From the NCBI GenBank assembly GCA_014621425.1, contig JAANBB010000658.1, forward strand, positions 1 to 17,250: a DNA stretch of 17,250 nt. Reading direction: 5' to 3'. Source of the stretch: Cylindrodendrum hubeiense (Eukaryota > Ascomycota > Sordariomycetes > Hypocreales > Nectriaceae). Below are positions 1 to 10,184 of this stretch, in pieces; position 1 is the first letter of the stretch, and the number at the start of each line of letters is the position of its first letter. The translations under genes and the position numbers were made by a program. A model generated the notes under the pieces. It saw nothing but the letters and a program-made list of their open reading frames with translations. It was not told the DNA's origin and made no database searches.

Positions 1-664
1 GGACCAAAGGCAATTCTGGAGTTTGAAGGCTCCTCGAGCGAAAAAATGATGGGCAGCTCTAGGTTGCTCTAGTCTGTTTCCGCTTGTGCTTCTTTTCAGA
101 GCCCTACTGACTGTGCAGTGGGACGCACGCCGGCGGCATGAATGGTCGGATGGATGGTCGTAGTGGACTGCAGACTGTCGATTGTGGATATCGGTGTGCG
201 CGAGTGGGCGTGGGCTGGTGGGCGTGTAGCGGGACGGGAATGTGATGGCTGATGGTGGAGGATTTCTAGTACCTGTCGTCAGGTATCACTGGCAAAAACC
301 GACAGAGCTTGGGCTGTTGATGTCTTTTCCGTGATTGATTTTTTTCTCTTTATCCTCACCTCCGCTTTTCCCTTGTCCCCCGCAGATGCAGACGCGAGTC
401 CGGCTTTTATGTCCCACTCCGCGGTCTCGGCTGTCTGGAAATCTGGTTGCGAGAAGCTTGTGACGGGGGACGGGGAAGGAAATCTATACGGGGATGATGT
501 CGTCAGACCGAGGCTCCCGCAGCAATTCCCGACCGCGTACCTAGGCAGCTTGGGAGCAGGCTGATGTTGTCACGCGGTCGATAGATGGATCTGACCGAGC
601 CAAGTGATTTAACCCGCCAGACCTGTTACGGGCTGCTGGCAAGCAATAGTAATGCACACCTACC

Positions 665-682
665 TACCTACCTAGGTAGGTA
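665..682. repeat. Perfect 18-bp palindrome in TACC/GGTA repeat
   Basis: TACCTACCTAGGTAGGTA is its own reverse complement. It sits in a slightly longer CCTA tandem run starting at 659. The related motif CCTAGGTACCTACGGTAG occurs at 960-977 and a larger cluster at 11193-11241. No function is evident; such motifs are scattered in many Sordariomycete intergenic regions. Confidence 0.9.
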
Positions 683-728
683 CCCAATAAGCAGAGCCAG
701 TTCGGTGCTTTTCCTCGTGTCGTTTTTT

Positions 729-752
729 CTGTTTTTCTGTTTTTCTGTTTTT
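729..752 (+). repeat. 8-bp tandem repeat CTGTTTTT x3
   Basis: Three exact head-to-tail copies of CTGTTTTT lie inside a pyrimidine-rich stretch (about 721-755). It is most likely slippage-derived promoter or UTR low complexity. Confidence 0.9.
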
Positions 753-1940
753 CTCCGTGTACATGCCCGAAGTGCGCGGACACAATCTGGCCTCTCTTCT
801 TCTCGCGGTTAGTTCCTGTGGGCATCGCCTGTTTCATCTGATCTCATCTGATCTGTGCGACTCTTGCGGTAAAAGTGCCTGATGCCATCATGCTAAAGTC
901 CATGCTAAGGCTGCTATTTCCCTCAGACCTTGTCCCCTGGGCCCGGGTCGTCCTTCTGACCTAGGTACCTACGGTAGACAGTAGACTAGCATGTACCTGC
1001 TTTTCCCTGCTCCGCCGCCTCCTCTTCCCCGTCTCCATCCCATCTCCATCCATCCCCAAGAAAATGCATGCTTCCAGACCCCTTCCACATCGCTTCTCTT
1101 GGCCGCCCACACTCCCACACACACCCTTCCTTCACCCACATCGTCCGGCCCCGTCGCATCCCGCTTCATGCACCTCCCGGTGCCGGTGCCCAGCGAGCCC
1201 CGTTGCGGTCCCGTCACGGGAAGAGCAGAAAACAGACGCTCAAATGCACGGTTGGGTAATAGTCGAATAGTCGACGCCCGGCGTCAGCAAAGGAGCTGCC
1301 GTCGCCGTTACCCCTCCGACTTCGCCCGGCTCAAAACGTAGCATGACGCTTCCTATTTGTCGTATGATGGCCGACCGTTGCGAGGCTCATCCCCAACGCC
1401 AACGCCCCTGAGGCCTTTCAGGGCCTTCCTGAGGCCCCGGCGCGGGACCGGTGGTCCGCAGAGAAGTGACAAGTCCTCACCTCGCAAACACAGTACACGC
1501 CCCCCCTCTCGGCGCCCACAGCCCACAGCCCACAGCCCTGTCTGTACCCATCGTCATGGGTTGTCAATCGGACTATGTGCACGGCATCGCGTGTCCTCGC
1601 ATGTCGAGAAGGAATTTCGGCATTTCCCCCAGAACGCCATCTTGCTTGCCCATGCATAATGGCATCCCCCCCTCCACTTGCAAGTAGCTGCCCTGTCGGT
1701 TGCACGATTCCGAGCATCGACGGGAGCCCGGCTGTCTCCACATGTGAACCGCCGGGACCACGTCCATCCACGCCAGCCCACGCCCAGCCGACCGAGAACC
1801 CACAAGCCCACCACTTCACATGCTGTTTTAGGGTATGATATGGATACAGTGTACAATGTGGTCACACAATCCCCCCTTCCCGCTCGACTTTTGACCTCTG
1901 GCGCTGAGCCCACGTCGCCCTGCACACCCCTCATCAAATC

Positions 1941-3155
1941 TCAAATGACCAGATCCCAGATAACCAGGAACGCGCAAAGCCCGCTCGCTGCAAAGAAGGT
2001 GTACCGGGCCGTGCTAGGCCGTTGTGTCGCCTTCTTGAGCTCCTTATTGCCCCCGCCCACATTGGCCGTTGTCGAGACTGAGTCCGTCACTAGTTGCTCG
2101 ATGTGCTCAGACTGCGTAGCTAGGTTGTTAACCAGCAGCGACTGGAGTTCCGCAATCTCTAGCAGTGACTTCTCAGCAGTACTAAGTTATCCGCAATTAG
2201 TTTCATACTACGCATTATAGACGAGGGTGGGGTTCCATGGGCCTTGAAACCCCTGTGTCCAGGGACACCCAGCACCTGAGTGGACACATCTCACGTACCT
2301 GACTTTCTCCATGCTGCTTCCGAGAAGCTTCATCATGTCCTGATTCCCTTCCTCAAACATCTGTATCTGATCCTCTGTGAATCCCTGGCTTGAGGTCTGA
2401 GCGCCATCGGACGTAGGGATCTGTCCCGCTGTCGCATGAGAGGGCCGTCGGGCAGAAGGAGGATAGGCTGACAGGCCTCCGGTAGACGCCGCCTCTGCTG
2501 TGGCCAGCTGGCTGTTGTTCTTTTCCACCACACGCCTCAGTCGAGTCTCCATCATGGCCTGTTGTGTCCGGCAACACAACTCCAACCAATGTCGCAGAAA
2601 CCATAGAATGCCGTCCCGGTGAACTCCAATAACCTGACCCTTGGCCTCGGCCGCCGCGTGCTCTTCCGTCTTGCTGCTAGCAATCCCACCGGATGCCCAT
2701 GATCCCAGCGCCCCCAAGCCCCTCACGTACTTCTTCCGGAGAATGGCTGATTCTGTTTCCCGTCGCAGCTGCTCGGAGTCGTCGAGGGCCCGGATGCTCG
2801 AGTTCAGCTCCCGGATCATCTGCTTCGCATTCGCGTCGATCTCCTCTCGATCCCGATCCGATAGTACGCGTGACTGTCCATTCGCGGACCGGCTATGCGA
2901 TTTTCGTGGTTGGGCGGTTGAAAGGTAGGCCTGCCTAACGTCTTGGAGTTCTCGGTGCAGGGTGGTGATGTGGGAGTTCTGCAATGTCAGGGTCAGCTCA
3001 GGGGTGGCGGAGAGGAGAGGGACAAGTGAGGGGAAACAGACAATGCGGTGTGCCTCCTTCAGAAAGCCATCGATCGTATTGAGGGTGACTGGCTTCCTGG
3101 TTGTCGGCACTTGGTGTTGCCGGAGGAGCTCGTTGAATCCGACGGTGATGTCCAT
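1941..3155 (-). CDS. ufe1: ER Qa-SNARE, Ufe1/syntaxin-18 family
   Basis: Family role: tail-anchored t-SNARE for retrograde Golgi-to-ER vesicle fusion and homotypic ER fusion. Model: exons 3155-3042, 2978-2299 and 2181-1941, giving 344 aa. The second intron (2298-2182, GTACGT...TTAG) must be removed to reach the C-terminal SNARE helix. The first (3041-2979, 63 nt) is in frame and stop-free. It is called because removing it restores the family-typical join LKEAHRI-NSHI, and because it has a CTGAC branch site and a TTGCAG acceptor; its donor GTCTGT is weak. Visible parts: N-terminal syntaxin-18 region (residues 1-60), SNARE motif about 242-304 with ELQSLLVNNLATQSEHIEQL and probable zero-layer Gln288, and a C-terminal hydrophobic anchor 325-344 with no lumenal tail. 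The start is the ATG at 3155; an upstream in-frame TTG is not used. No ER-retrieval signal is obvious. Confidence 0.9.
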
Positions 3156-4021
3156 GGCGTCCAATAGCGCCAGTACCGGGCCGGTCGTTGGAGGGTTGCA
3201 CTGGGGAAGAGAATTGCCGGGAGGATCTTTGTTCTCGAGATCGACTTGGTAATGCCGGGCGCGTGGCGGCTTTATCTGCTTGCCTTCGGCTCAATGTTCA
3301 TGCATCTATGACGAACACCGAGGCTCTGGCCACCTTGCCGTGATGGAGCTCTGATGATTGAGCTGTTACGTCGGGGCTCCACAACCGCCTTAGTCATCCA
3401 ACCAACCCCAACCCAGGGCGACTTCAAGCGTCCTGAAGAGTCCCCCATCCTCCATCATCACCACTTGCGGTAGCATTCCCTAAAAAAACAGCGTTCACTG
3501 TATGGATTGTTCCAGAATATCACTCAAATCAAAGATTTGGTGGGTTTTCTGTCTTAAGTCGGTCATGTTTTCAAATCATGAATACTCCTGGTCAAAGGGA
3601 AGTTCACCAATCCTTGGTGATCACGAACCACTTCTATTCCTCTTCGAGATGCCCTCAATTCTTGCATGCTGACCTCGATATCCGAAATCCAAAACAAATC
3701 AATTCCCCCAAAGCCAGTAATCGGACATACACAATGGCGTCGGTCTGTGTCTCCGTCTCCCGGAGGTTCACCGTCCGCAGATCGGTTCTATTCCGTGGTG
3801 GAGACGCCGAGGAGTGGGTTCGTCATCGAACCCATGGTTCGTCCCCAGCAACTTCAACCTCGGAAATAAGAGCGGAAATATGATCTACAACGGCGAAAAA
3901 TACCTTCTTGCCGATTTCGCCAGCAGATCAGTAATTGATAAAGAGTCTTTCCTCTTCTCCTCTTTGCTTGCAATCGTAGTGAATAAAATGCTAGTCCTCT
4001 AAGCTTTCCGACAAACGAGCC
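3156..4021. promoter_or_regulatory. Divergent upstream region of ufe1 and the MFS gene
   Basis: 866 bp separate the two divergent start codons. I see no gene here. The short frames lack conserved features, and the frame that ends at 4002 just upstream of the transporter has no ATG of its own. The sequence becomes AT-richer toward the transporter (about 3480-4020), consistent with promoter and 5' UTR sequence. No TATA box with convincing spacing was found. Confidence 0.5.
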
Positions 4022-5620
4022 ATGCAGAACCCCACAACAACCGCCGACGCTGAAGGCCAATATGTGAATCTTGCAGCGAATCCGATTGAAACATGCGGCC
4101 CGATCCCGCTTGATCACATGCCGACTAAGCCAGATCAACCAACAACTCTCCCCGACCAATCAGTTCTAGTCGATCCGGAGGCCATGTCGAGAATCCCAAG
4201 TGGTCCAGCTTACAGTGTTTTTTCGAAATCCACCAGGAGATGGATAACGGCCTTGGTTGTGGCTGCAAGTTTCGTCTCGCCCATGACAGCCAACATCTAC
4301 TTCCCTGCCCTGAACCCAATTTCCGAGGACCTAGGTGTCTCAACTTCCCTAATCAATCTGACCTTGACGTCTTATATGATATTTCAAGGGCTGTCACCCA
4401 CCATATTCGGTGATTTTGGCGATATGGCTGGCAGAAGGCCAGCCTATATCGTGGCCATGGTTATATATATATGCGCAAATATCGGCCTGGCACTTCAACG
4501 AAACTATATTGCACTACTAGTGCTGCGCTGTTTACAAAGCGCTGGTAGCAGTGGTACCCTTGTTCTTGGGTTTGCTGTCGTTGCGGATATATCATCAACG
4601 GCGGAGAGGGGCAAGTACATGGGATTTGTGGGAGCTGGTATCAACATCGGTCCAGCTCTAGGACCAATAATAGGAGGTGTCCTCAGTCAGTATTTGGGCT
4701 GGCCTGCTATCTTCTGGTTCTGTGCCATCTTTTCTTTCTCGTGGTTGATCCCCTGGGTCCTCACTGCTCCAGAGACATGTCGAAATGTCGTGGGCAATGG
4801 ATCTATTCCTCCGCCGCTTTGGAACAGGTCGCTGGTTGATGTTCTGAGCAGCCATCACCTTGAATCACAGTCAGGAAGCGCTTCCAAGCGGCAACTGAAA
4901 TTTCCAAACCCTTTGAAGACTTTGACCATTTTGTTGGAGAAGGAGATGGCTCTTATTCTCTTTACCAACTCCATCATCTACCTTGGCTTCATTCTGGTTG
5001 CTGCCACATTGGGAACGTTGTTCAAGGAGATTTACGGGTACGACGACCTCCAAGTCGGCCTCTGTTATCTCCCATATGGCTTGGGCTGTTGCGGTGCAGT
5101 TCTTGCCCAAGGGTATGTCCTTGATTGGAATTATCGGCGGATAGCAAAGAACATTGGCTTTTCTATTGACCGCCGACGAGGAGACGACCTGGCAAAGTTT
5201 CCCATTGAAAGCGCTCGCTTACAGCCCGTCTACCCAACGCTGTTGCTAGGAATCGCGACTCTCATTGGATATGGATGGGCGCTACAAGTCGAAACCTCTG
5301 TGGCGGTTCCTCTGGTCCTCGTTTTCTTAATTGGGATGCTCATCCCTACCTCCTTCAGCGTTCTGAGCACTCTAATCGTCGATCTTAACCCGAACTCTCC
5401 AGCGACAGCGACATCAGCAAACAATCTTGTGCGATGTTTGATGGGAGCTGCGGCAACGGCTGCGATTGAGCGAATGATTCAGGACATGGGCCGAGGTTGG
5501 TGCTTTACTTTTTTGGCCTTGCTAAACCTGGCAATGATGCCTCTCATAAGGTTGATTGACAAGCGAGGGCTAGAATGGAGGGCTGTCAGGGCAAAAAGAG
5601 AAGCGCTCGGGAGAGTTTAA
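4022..5620 (+). CDS. MFS transporter, DHA1 drug:H+ antiporter type
   Basis: 532 aa in a single exon. A hydrophilic N-terminus of about 70 residues is followed by about 12 predicted membrane segments: near 74-97, 108-128, 140-160, 163-190, 200-222, 226-248, then a cytosolic loop (250-305), and 308-332, 345-368, 404-424, 427-450, 463-485, 492-512. MFS motif A is GDFGDMAGRRP (130-140) between segments 2 and 3. The antiporter motif C is GINIGPALGPIIGG (206-219) in segment 5. The loop carries the fungal DHA1 signature PETCRNVVGNGS (250-261), as in Qdr/Aqr-type exporters. Likely function is proton-driven export of a small molecule at the plasma membrane; the substrate cannot be read. It stands alone, convergent with emc4, with no biosynthetic cluster beside it. 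An organic-acid exporter is an alternative. Confidence 0.93.
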   Translation: MQNPTTTADAEGQYVNLAANPIETCGPIPLDHMPTKPDQPTTLPDQSVLVDPEAMSRIPSGPAYSVFSKSTRRWITALVVAASFVSPMTANIYFPALNPISEDLGVSTSLINLTLTSYMIFQGLSPTIFGDFGDMAGRRPAYIVAMVIYICANIGLALQRNYIALLVLRCLQSAGSSGTLVLGFAVVADISSTAERGKYMGFVGAGINIGPALGPIIGGVLSQYLGWPAIFWFCAIFSFSWLIPWVLTAPETCRNVVGNGSIPPPLWNRSLVDVLSSHHLESQSGSASKRQLKFPNPLKTLTILLEKEMALILFTNSIIYLGFILVAATLGTLFKEIYGYDDLQVGLCYLPYGLGCCGAVLAQGYVLDWNYRRIAKNIGFSIDRRRGDDLAKFPIESARLQPVYPTLLLGIATLIGYGWALQVETSVAVPLVLVFLIGMLIPTSFSVLSTLIVDLNPNSPATATSANNLVRCLMGAAATAAIERMIQDMGRGWCFTFLALLNLAMMPLIRLIDKRGLEWRAVRAKREALGRV

Positions 5621-5720
5621 CGCGACTTGTTCTGTCACGATTGACGACATACACATACCCGGATATGGAACCTGGAAGATTATGTTTGGCTGCCCATGAA
5701 TATTAAATACTGTAATCTAC

Positions 5721-6392
5721 TCATACTGCTGCCACGGCGTGCTCCAATAGCTCCCTCTGGCCTTCCCACATCAACCAATCCGACCGCGTTGTCCTGCGAA
5801 GTAAATGTCAGTGAGAGTCAAGGGGTCAGTGGCCAGGTAGCAACTTACGGCAATAATCCCATGGCGTTAATTTTCCAAATACCCACGCCAAGCGCCAAGA
5901 TCTGCATTGCCACGTACACAAATTTGACTTGGAGCATCTGCCCCGAGTTGTTCGCGGTCTGGAACTTCTCAAAGGCCGGGTTCGTGTTCACCAGTCCCAT
6001 CAGCGGGTTCTTGAAGGCCATAAATACCATCATGATGCTGAAGATCTGCAGCGAGTTTCCAGACATGTACATCATAATGCCCGTCATAGGGAGGCCCTTG
6101 ACGGGAGCCAGCGCAATCTCCCACGCCTTCTTAAGCTTCAACGTGTCCATCTCTTCGGGGGTCGGGGGCTTGCGCGGCTGGACCTTGGCATCCTTGTTCT
6201 GCTTCTGAAGTGGGTGTTAGTGCTTTGTGTCCGACAGTGAACGGATCGAGGAGGAAGGCGTGCCTTGGAGTGTGTTGCGACAGGAGAGCCGTAGCCAGGA
6301 GGATCCGCGATGCCAGGGAGCTTAGTCTTCGGAGCAGGGGGGGATTCGAGCTGCGCAACCCAGACGGGGACGCCGGACTTTGTGGAAGACAT
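5721..6392 (-). CDS. emc4: ER membrane protein complex subunit 4 (EMC4)
   Basis: EMC4 (DUF1077 family) is a subunit of the ER insertase that places tail-anchored and polytopic proteins in the membrane. Exons 6392-6264, 6204-5849 and 5793-5721 give 185 aa. Recognised blocks are PRKPPTPEEMDTLKLKKAW (residues 54-71, partly shown), the highly conserved IMMYMSGNSLQIFSIMMVF (86-104) and the C-terminal LLPTTRSDWL (160-169). Two hydrophobic segments lie at about 83-107 and 134-160. Intron 2 (5848-5794) has a perfect GTAAGT donor and removing it restores the family C-terminus, whereas read-through would stop at once. Intron 1 (6263-6205) has a canonical CTAAC branch and CAG acceptor, but its best donor is GC (AAG|GCACGC). 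A GT donor at 6281 (GTCGCA) would delete six residues and is weaker. A GTC-rich trinucleotide tract lies in the 5' leader. Confidence 0.93.
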
Positions 6393-7124
6393 TTGGATCG
6401 TTTGCGATATTCCAAGGTTATGGTGTGGTTGCGGGGCGGAGTTGGAGGAATTGCGGCTGGTCGTCGATGTCGTCGTCGTCGTTGTCGTCGTGTAGTCGCA
6501 GAAGGCTGCGAGCATCGACCAGCTTGCAGTCGGCGTGGTGTTCGCTCGCGGCTCGCGCCCACTCCACTCAGTGGTGGGTGGCGCTCCGCCGGACCCAGCA
6601 GTTTTTCCGCTTAGTTGCACCTGAGGCGTTCTGCCAGGGAGCCTTATCGATAGTACCGTTGGGATTCCCCTGGTCGCAATTTGGCTTACCTCAGTTGAGC
6701 TCCCCTTTCCACACCCGAAGACGCCGACGCCCGACGGTAGCGAACAAGCAACGATTACGACGACGTTGTGTATGTGTCCGCAACGAGGACCAAGGCGAAC
6801 GATCGACTGCGAAACCCAAACCCCGAACGCGACCGCCAACGCCCAACGATAAGACCTCCCACATCCCTTCTTCAAGTGGCTTGGATCGCGGGCACCTCGA
6901 GACGCACATGTGACGCCCCCTCCTTCCACCCTCCACGGAAACCTGGTGCTGGAGACGCATACCATCCAATTGGGTGGGCGATCGCGAGGACCAACGTGAC
7001 GTTCCAGGTCCAGACGTGAGGGGTTTGCTTGGCTCAAGGCGCCTATTCCGCGCCCATCGTCTGTCACTTCCGTGAGGAGATTCCCCGTCGCGAGGACGGT
7101 TCGCAGGGGTACAAGTACGACACC
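6393..7124. promoter_or_regulatory. Shared divergent promoter region of emc4 and apl2
   Basis: 732 bp lie between the divergent start codons. The emc4 side holds an imperfect GTC trinucleotide tract (6460-6491). A palindromic CCAATTGG at 6966-6973 provides a CCAAT box on both strands, about 155 bp from the apl2 start. I found no TATA box. Long overlapping open frames on both strands are low-complexity and dismissed as coding. Confidence 0.55.
6460..6491 (-). repeat. GTC/GAC trinucleotide tract in emc4 5' leader
   Basis: About ten imperfect GTC triplets on the plus strand (GAC-rich in the emc4 transcript) end 68 bp upstream of the emc4 start codon. It is a slippage-prone microsatellite in the probable 5' UTR. 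Length polymorphism between strains would be expected. Confidence 0.85.
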
Positions 7125-9732
7125 ATGTCGAGTTCCGCCGGCGGAGGAGACTCCAAGCTGTTTGCTCGGGTAAGCATCTGCTTCTTTGTCATTTCTGAGC
7201 TTCGCCCGGCGTAGCGGCCGTCAGCGTCCCATCATCACCTTCACAACCGTCCGGTACCATTCATCCTCACCTCCTCTTCCGTCCTCACTCCACCCTCCAC
7301 TTTCCTTCCCGCGCCTCCCGTCTTCGGTCGCGCAACCAGCGTTCCCGTCTCTGTCCTCCATTCCGCTCCGATGTCTCGGTTAGCAAACCTTGGCCTAGCA
7401 ATACAACTACAGAGATGGCCGCCATGTTCATCGCATACATACCGCCTCCGACACAGAACTTGTGGCTAAAAACTCCACAGGGCAAAGTAGCTGAGCTACG
7501 CCTCGAGCTAAACAGCGGAGGAAAGAAGGATAAGAACTATTCATCCAAGAAGATTGCACTAAAGAAGATTGTTGCCAATATGACCATGAGCAACAATGAC
7601 ATGGTGGCTCTCTTTCCTGATATTATTGGATGTATGACCATCCAGAGCTTGGAAATCAAAAAGATGTACGGAGTCGATAAAGCTGCCCGTGAGAAGTCAT
7701 CGTAAACTAACATGTGAATAGGTGCTTCCTTTTCTTAGTCAACTACGCCAGGATGCGGCCCGAGATTGCAGTCAAGGCCATCCCAGTGTTGGAGCATGTA
7801 TGTTATTCGATGTCCATGAGAGGGCAAGGCTAATATGTACCAGGATATGGAGGACCACAACCCACTTGTACGAGCACTAGCTCTGCGAACAATGTCGTAT
7901 ATTCATGTTCGAGAGTTTGTCGAAGCCACAGTCCCGCTCGTAAAGCACATGTTGAAAGATGGTGACCCGTATGTGCGCAAGACGGCCGCATTCTGTGTCG
8001 CCAAGCTTTATGACCATGACCGACACATGGTAGAGGCCTCGGACCTGATCGACCGACTGAACTCGTTGCTCAGGGATGACAACCCTACTGTGGTTGCTAG
8101 TGCGCTGGCCGGCTTGATGGATATCTGGGAACGGAGTGATGCTATCAAGCTCACAATCGACTACAGCAATGCTTCCAAAATGGTGGCGATCCTCCCTGAT
8201 TGCTCCGAGTAAGTCATCAATGCAGATTTGTAGCATGGAAATTGCTAACATGACGCGCCAACAGATGGGGCCAGACATATATTTTGGAGGCTTTGATGTC
8301 CTACGTTCCCCAGGAATCAGGAGAGGCAATTCTCCTAGCTGAACGCATATCGCCGCGGCTCTCACACTCCAACTCATCGGTCGTGTTGACATGCATTCGA
8401 GTAATCCTCTACCTGATGAACTACATTGGTGATCAAAAGCAGATCGCTGCACTCTGCAAGAAGCTCTCGCCGCCACTCGTTACCCTTCTCGCTAAGGGAC
8501 CCGAAGTGCAGTATCTAGCCCTCCGCAATGCCCTCTTGATTCTCCAGAGGCGACCAGATGTCCTGAGGAACGACATCCGAGTCTTCTTCTGCAAATACAA
8601 CGACCCTATCTACGTCAAGGTTACGAAGCTAGAACTCATCTTTATGCTCGCAACTGAGGATAACATCGATGAGGTTTTGACTGAGCTGCGGGAGTACGCC
8701 ACGGAAATCGATGTTCACTTTGTGCGGAAGGCGGTGCGCGCCATCGGCAAGCTGGCTATTAAGATTGAGCCTGCGGCCCGACGGTGCATTAACCTGCTCC
8801 TAGAACTTGTTGCGACCAAGGTCACGTACATTGTACAGGAAGCCACCGTCGTTATCCGAAACATCTTCCGGAAGTACCCCAATCAATACGAGTCCATCAT
8901 CAGCACGCTTTGCGAGCATCTGGACTCCCTGGATGAGCCAGAAGCCAAGGCTGCCATGATTTGGGTGATTGGAGAATACGCTGATCGCATCGAGAACAGC
9001 GATGCGCTGTTGGAGGATTTCTTGTACTCGTTTGCTGAAGAGCCGGTTGAAGTGCAACTCGCACTTCTGACGGCTACTGTCAAGCTGTTTATCCAGCGAC
9101 CAACAAAGGGACAGGAGCTAGTACCGCGAGTCCTCAAGTGGGCTACAGAAGAGACCGACAACCCTGACCTTCGAGACAGGGCATATATGTACTGGAGACT
9201 GTTGTCTACGGATATGAATGCGGCCAAGCAGGTTGTCATGGGCGAGAAACCGGCCATCACTGCTGAGTCGGAGCGCCTGGACACGACGACGCTGGAAGAG
9301 ATGTGCCTCAACGTTGGCACGTTGGCAACTGTCTACCTAAAGCCGGTGCAGACCGTGTTCAGATCGGCGCGGCCGCGAAAGCTCCAGGATTCACCGGCAC
9401 TCCAGAAGCGAAACCCTTCTACGGTTGGAGACAGCCAAAAGAGCATCAGTATGTTTGGCAACGCGTCGCAGCCGACCGACATCGACCCCCGGAACAGGCA
9501 AGCAGCAGGTGATGGAGAGGCCAACCTCGCGCAGGCTGTCAACGATGCGGACGAGTACTTTTCGAGTCTCGGCACGCAGCAGATGGCAGCCATGCATATT
9601 GATCAGGGGGATGACGTATTTGGAGGAGCCAATGGTGCTGGAACAGGATACGTCGTGAGCGCTCATGCGCCCCAGGCAGTGCTCCAGCCTGCCCAGGGCC
9701 AGGGGAGCAATGGTGATCTACTGGTACTGTAA
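7125..9732 (+). CDS. apl2: AP-1 clathrin adaptor complex, beta subunit
   Basis: Large beta-adaptin of the heterotetrameric AP-1 adaptor, which sorts cargo into clathrin vesicles at the trans-Golgi network and endosomes. Exons 7125-7169, 7481-7665, 7722-7797, 7844-8208 and 8265-9732 give 712 aa with all frames consistent. The ATG lies in a good context (CACCATGTCG). Introns are 311, 56, 46 and 56 nt with GTAAGC, GTACGG, GTATGT and GTAAGT donors. The Adaptin_N HEAT-repeat trunk covers about residues 15-580, starting with [16 protein letters not shown] and including [18 protein letters not shown] and [11 protein letters not shown] low-complexity hinge (about 590-712) ends in GDLLVL; the DLL could act as a clathrin-binding motif. 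There is no C-terminal ear domain, as in yeast Apl2 (about 720 residues), so AP-1 is preferred over AP-2. Assignment to beta-adaptin is very secure; AP-1 versus AP-2 less so. Confidence 0.94.
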
Positions 9733-10184
9733 ATAATGAAGAGGCGAGCGACGAAGCATTGCAGAATATGAATCAAATCCGATGTAGTTGAAGGGTGTCT
9801 ATTGGTGGCGTCCTCCGATGGTATGCGGTCCGCCCTCCCGGTGCCCGAACGTCTTACCATGTAGTATTCGTATGGCACACAGTTTGAGGTCAGGTAGCAC
9901 GGCGCCTGGCACGCTCTAGTCGCGGCCAAGCCGATCCAGACGGTCTAGGGGCAGTGGTTGACTCGTTTTGGGATGGTTCCAGAACTTTATTCAGAAGCGC
10001 AAGGAAACCTGTGCCTGAAGAGTGTCGCAGCGACGATGATGGGGACACGCAGGGAGGGTCCAGACCAGAGCCAGGGGAGAAAAGGGACATGGCTTCCGCT
10101 TGGCGAGGCAATTATTAGGGGCAAACAAACAGAGTACATACAAGTAGTTAACCTTGCACGTCAGGGTCTGAAATGGTGTGCGCT

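Larger units (their letters stand above)
1..1940. other. Intergenic, no supported gene
   Basis: No open frame here has recognisable domains, consistent codon bias or convincing splice structure. The short frames on both strands are low-complexity and proline/arginine/serine-rich, as expected from C-rich DNA. The stretch holds several simple repeats: a TACCTACC palindrome near 665-682, three copies of an 8-bp CTGTTTTT unit at 729-752, a CTGATCT-type duplication near 838-855, and three CCCACAG copies at about 1515-1535. It probably contains the 3' flank of ufe1 and an upstream or regulatory region for a gene beyond the left edge. That last point is inference; a 5' UTR on the minus strand at the extreme left cannot be shown. 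Confidence 0.5.

Noticed and set aside
1418..2220. Several 100-180 aa frames on both strands
   Set aside because: Overlapping each other, Pro/Arg/Ser-rich and without motifs; the 3' part overlaps the last exon of ufe1 in antisense.
3578..4002. Possible upstream ORFs before the transporter
   Set aside because: The frame ending at 4002 begins with GTG, and the others have no conserved content; nothing suggests translational control.
5696..6208. 170-aa plus-strand open frame
   Set aside because: It lies antisense to emc4 exons 2 and 3; the emc4 frame is strongly conserved and this frame mirrors it.
6138..7067. 309-aa minus-strand open frame upstream of emc4
   Set aside because: It overlaps emc4 exon 1 and its intron in the same frame but extends into promoter sequence. 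The upstream part is low-complexity with a Thr run from the trinucleotide repeat, and its stated start is not needed for the EMC4 product.
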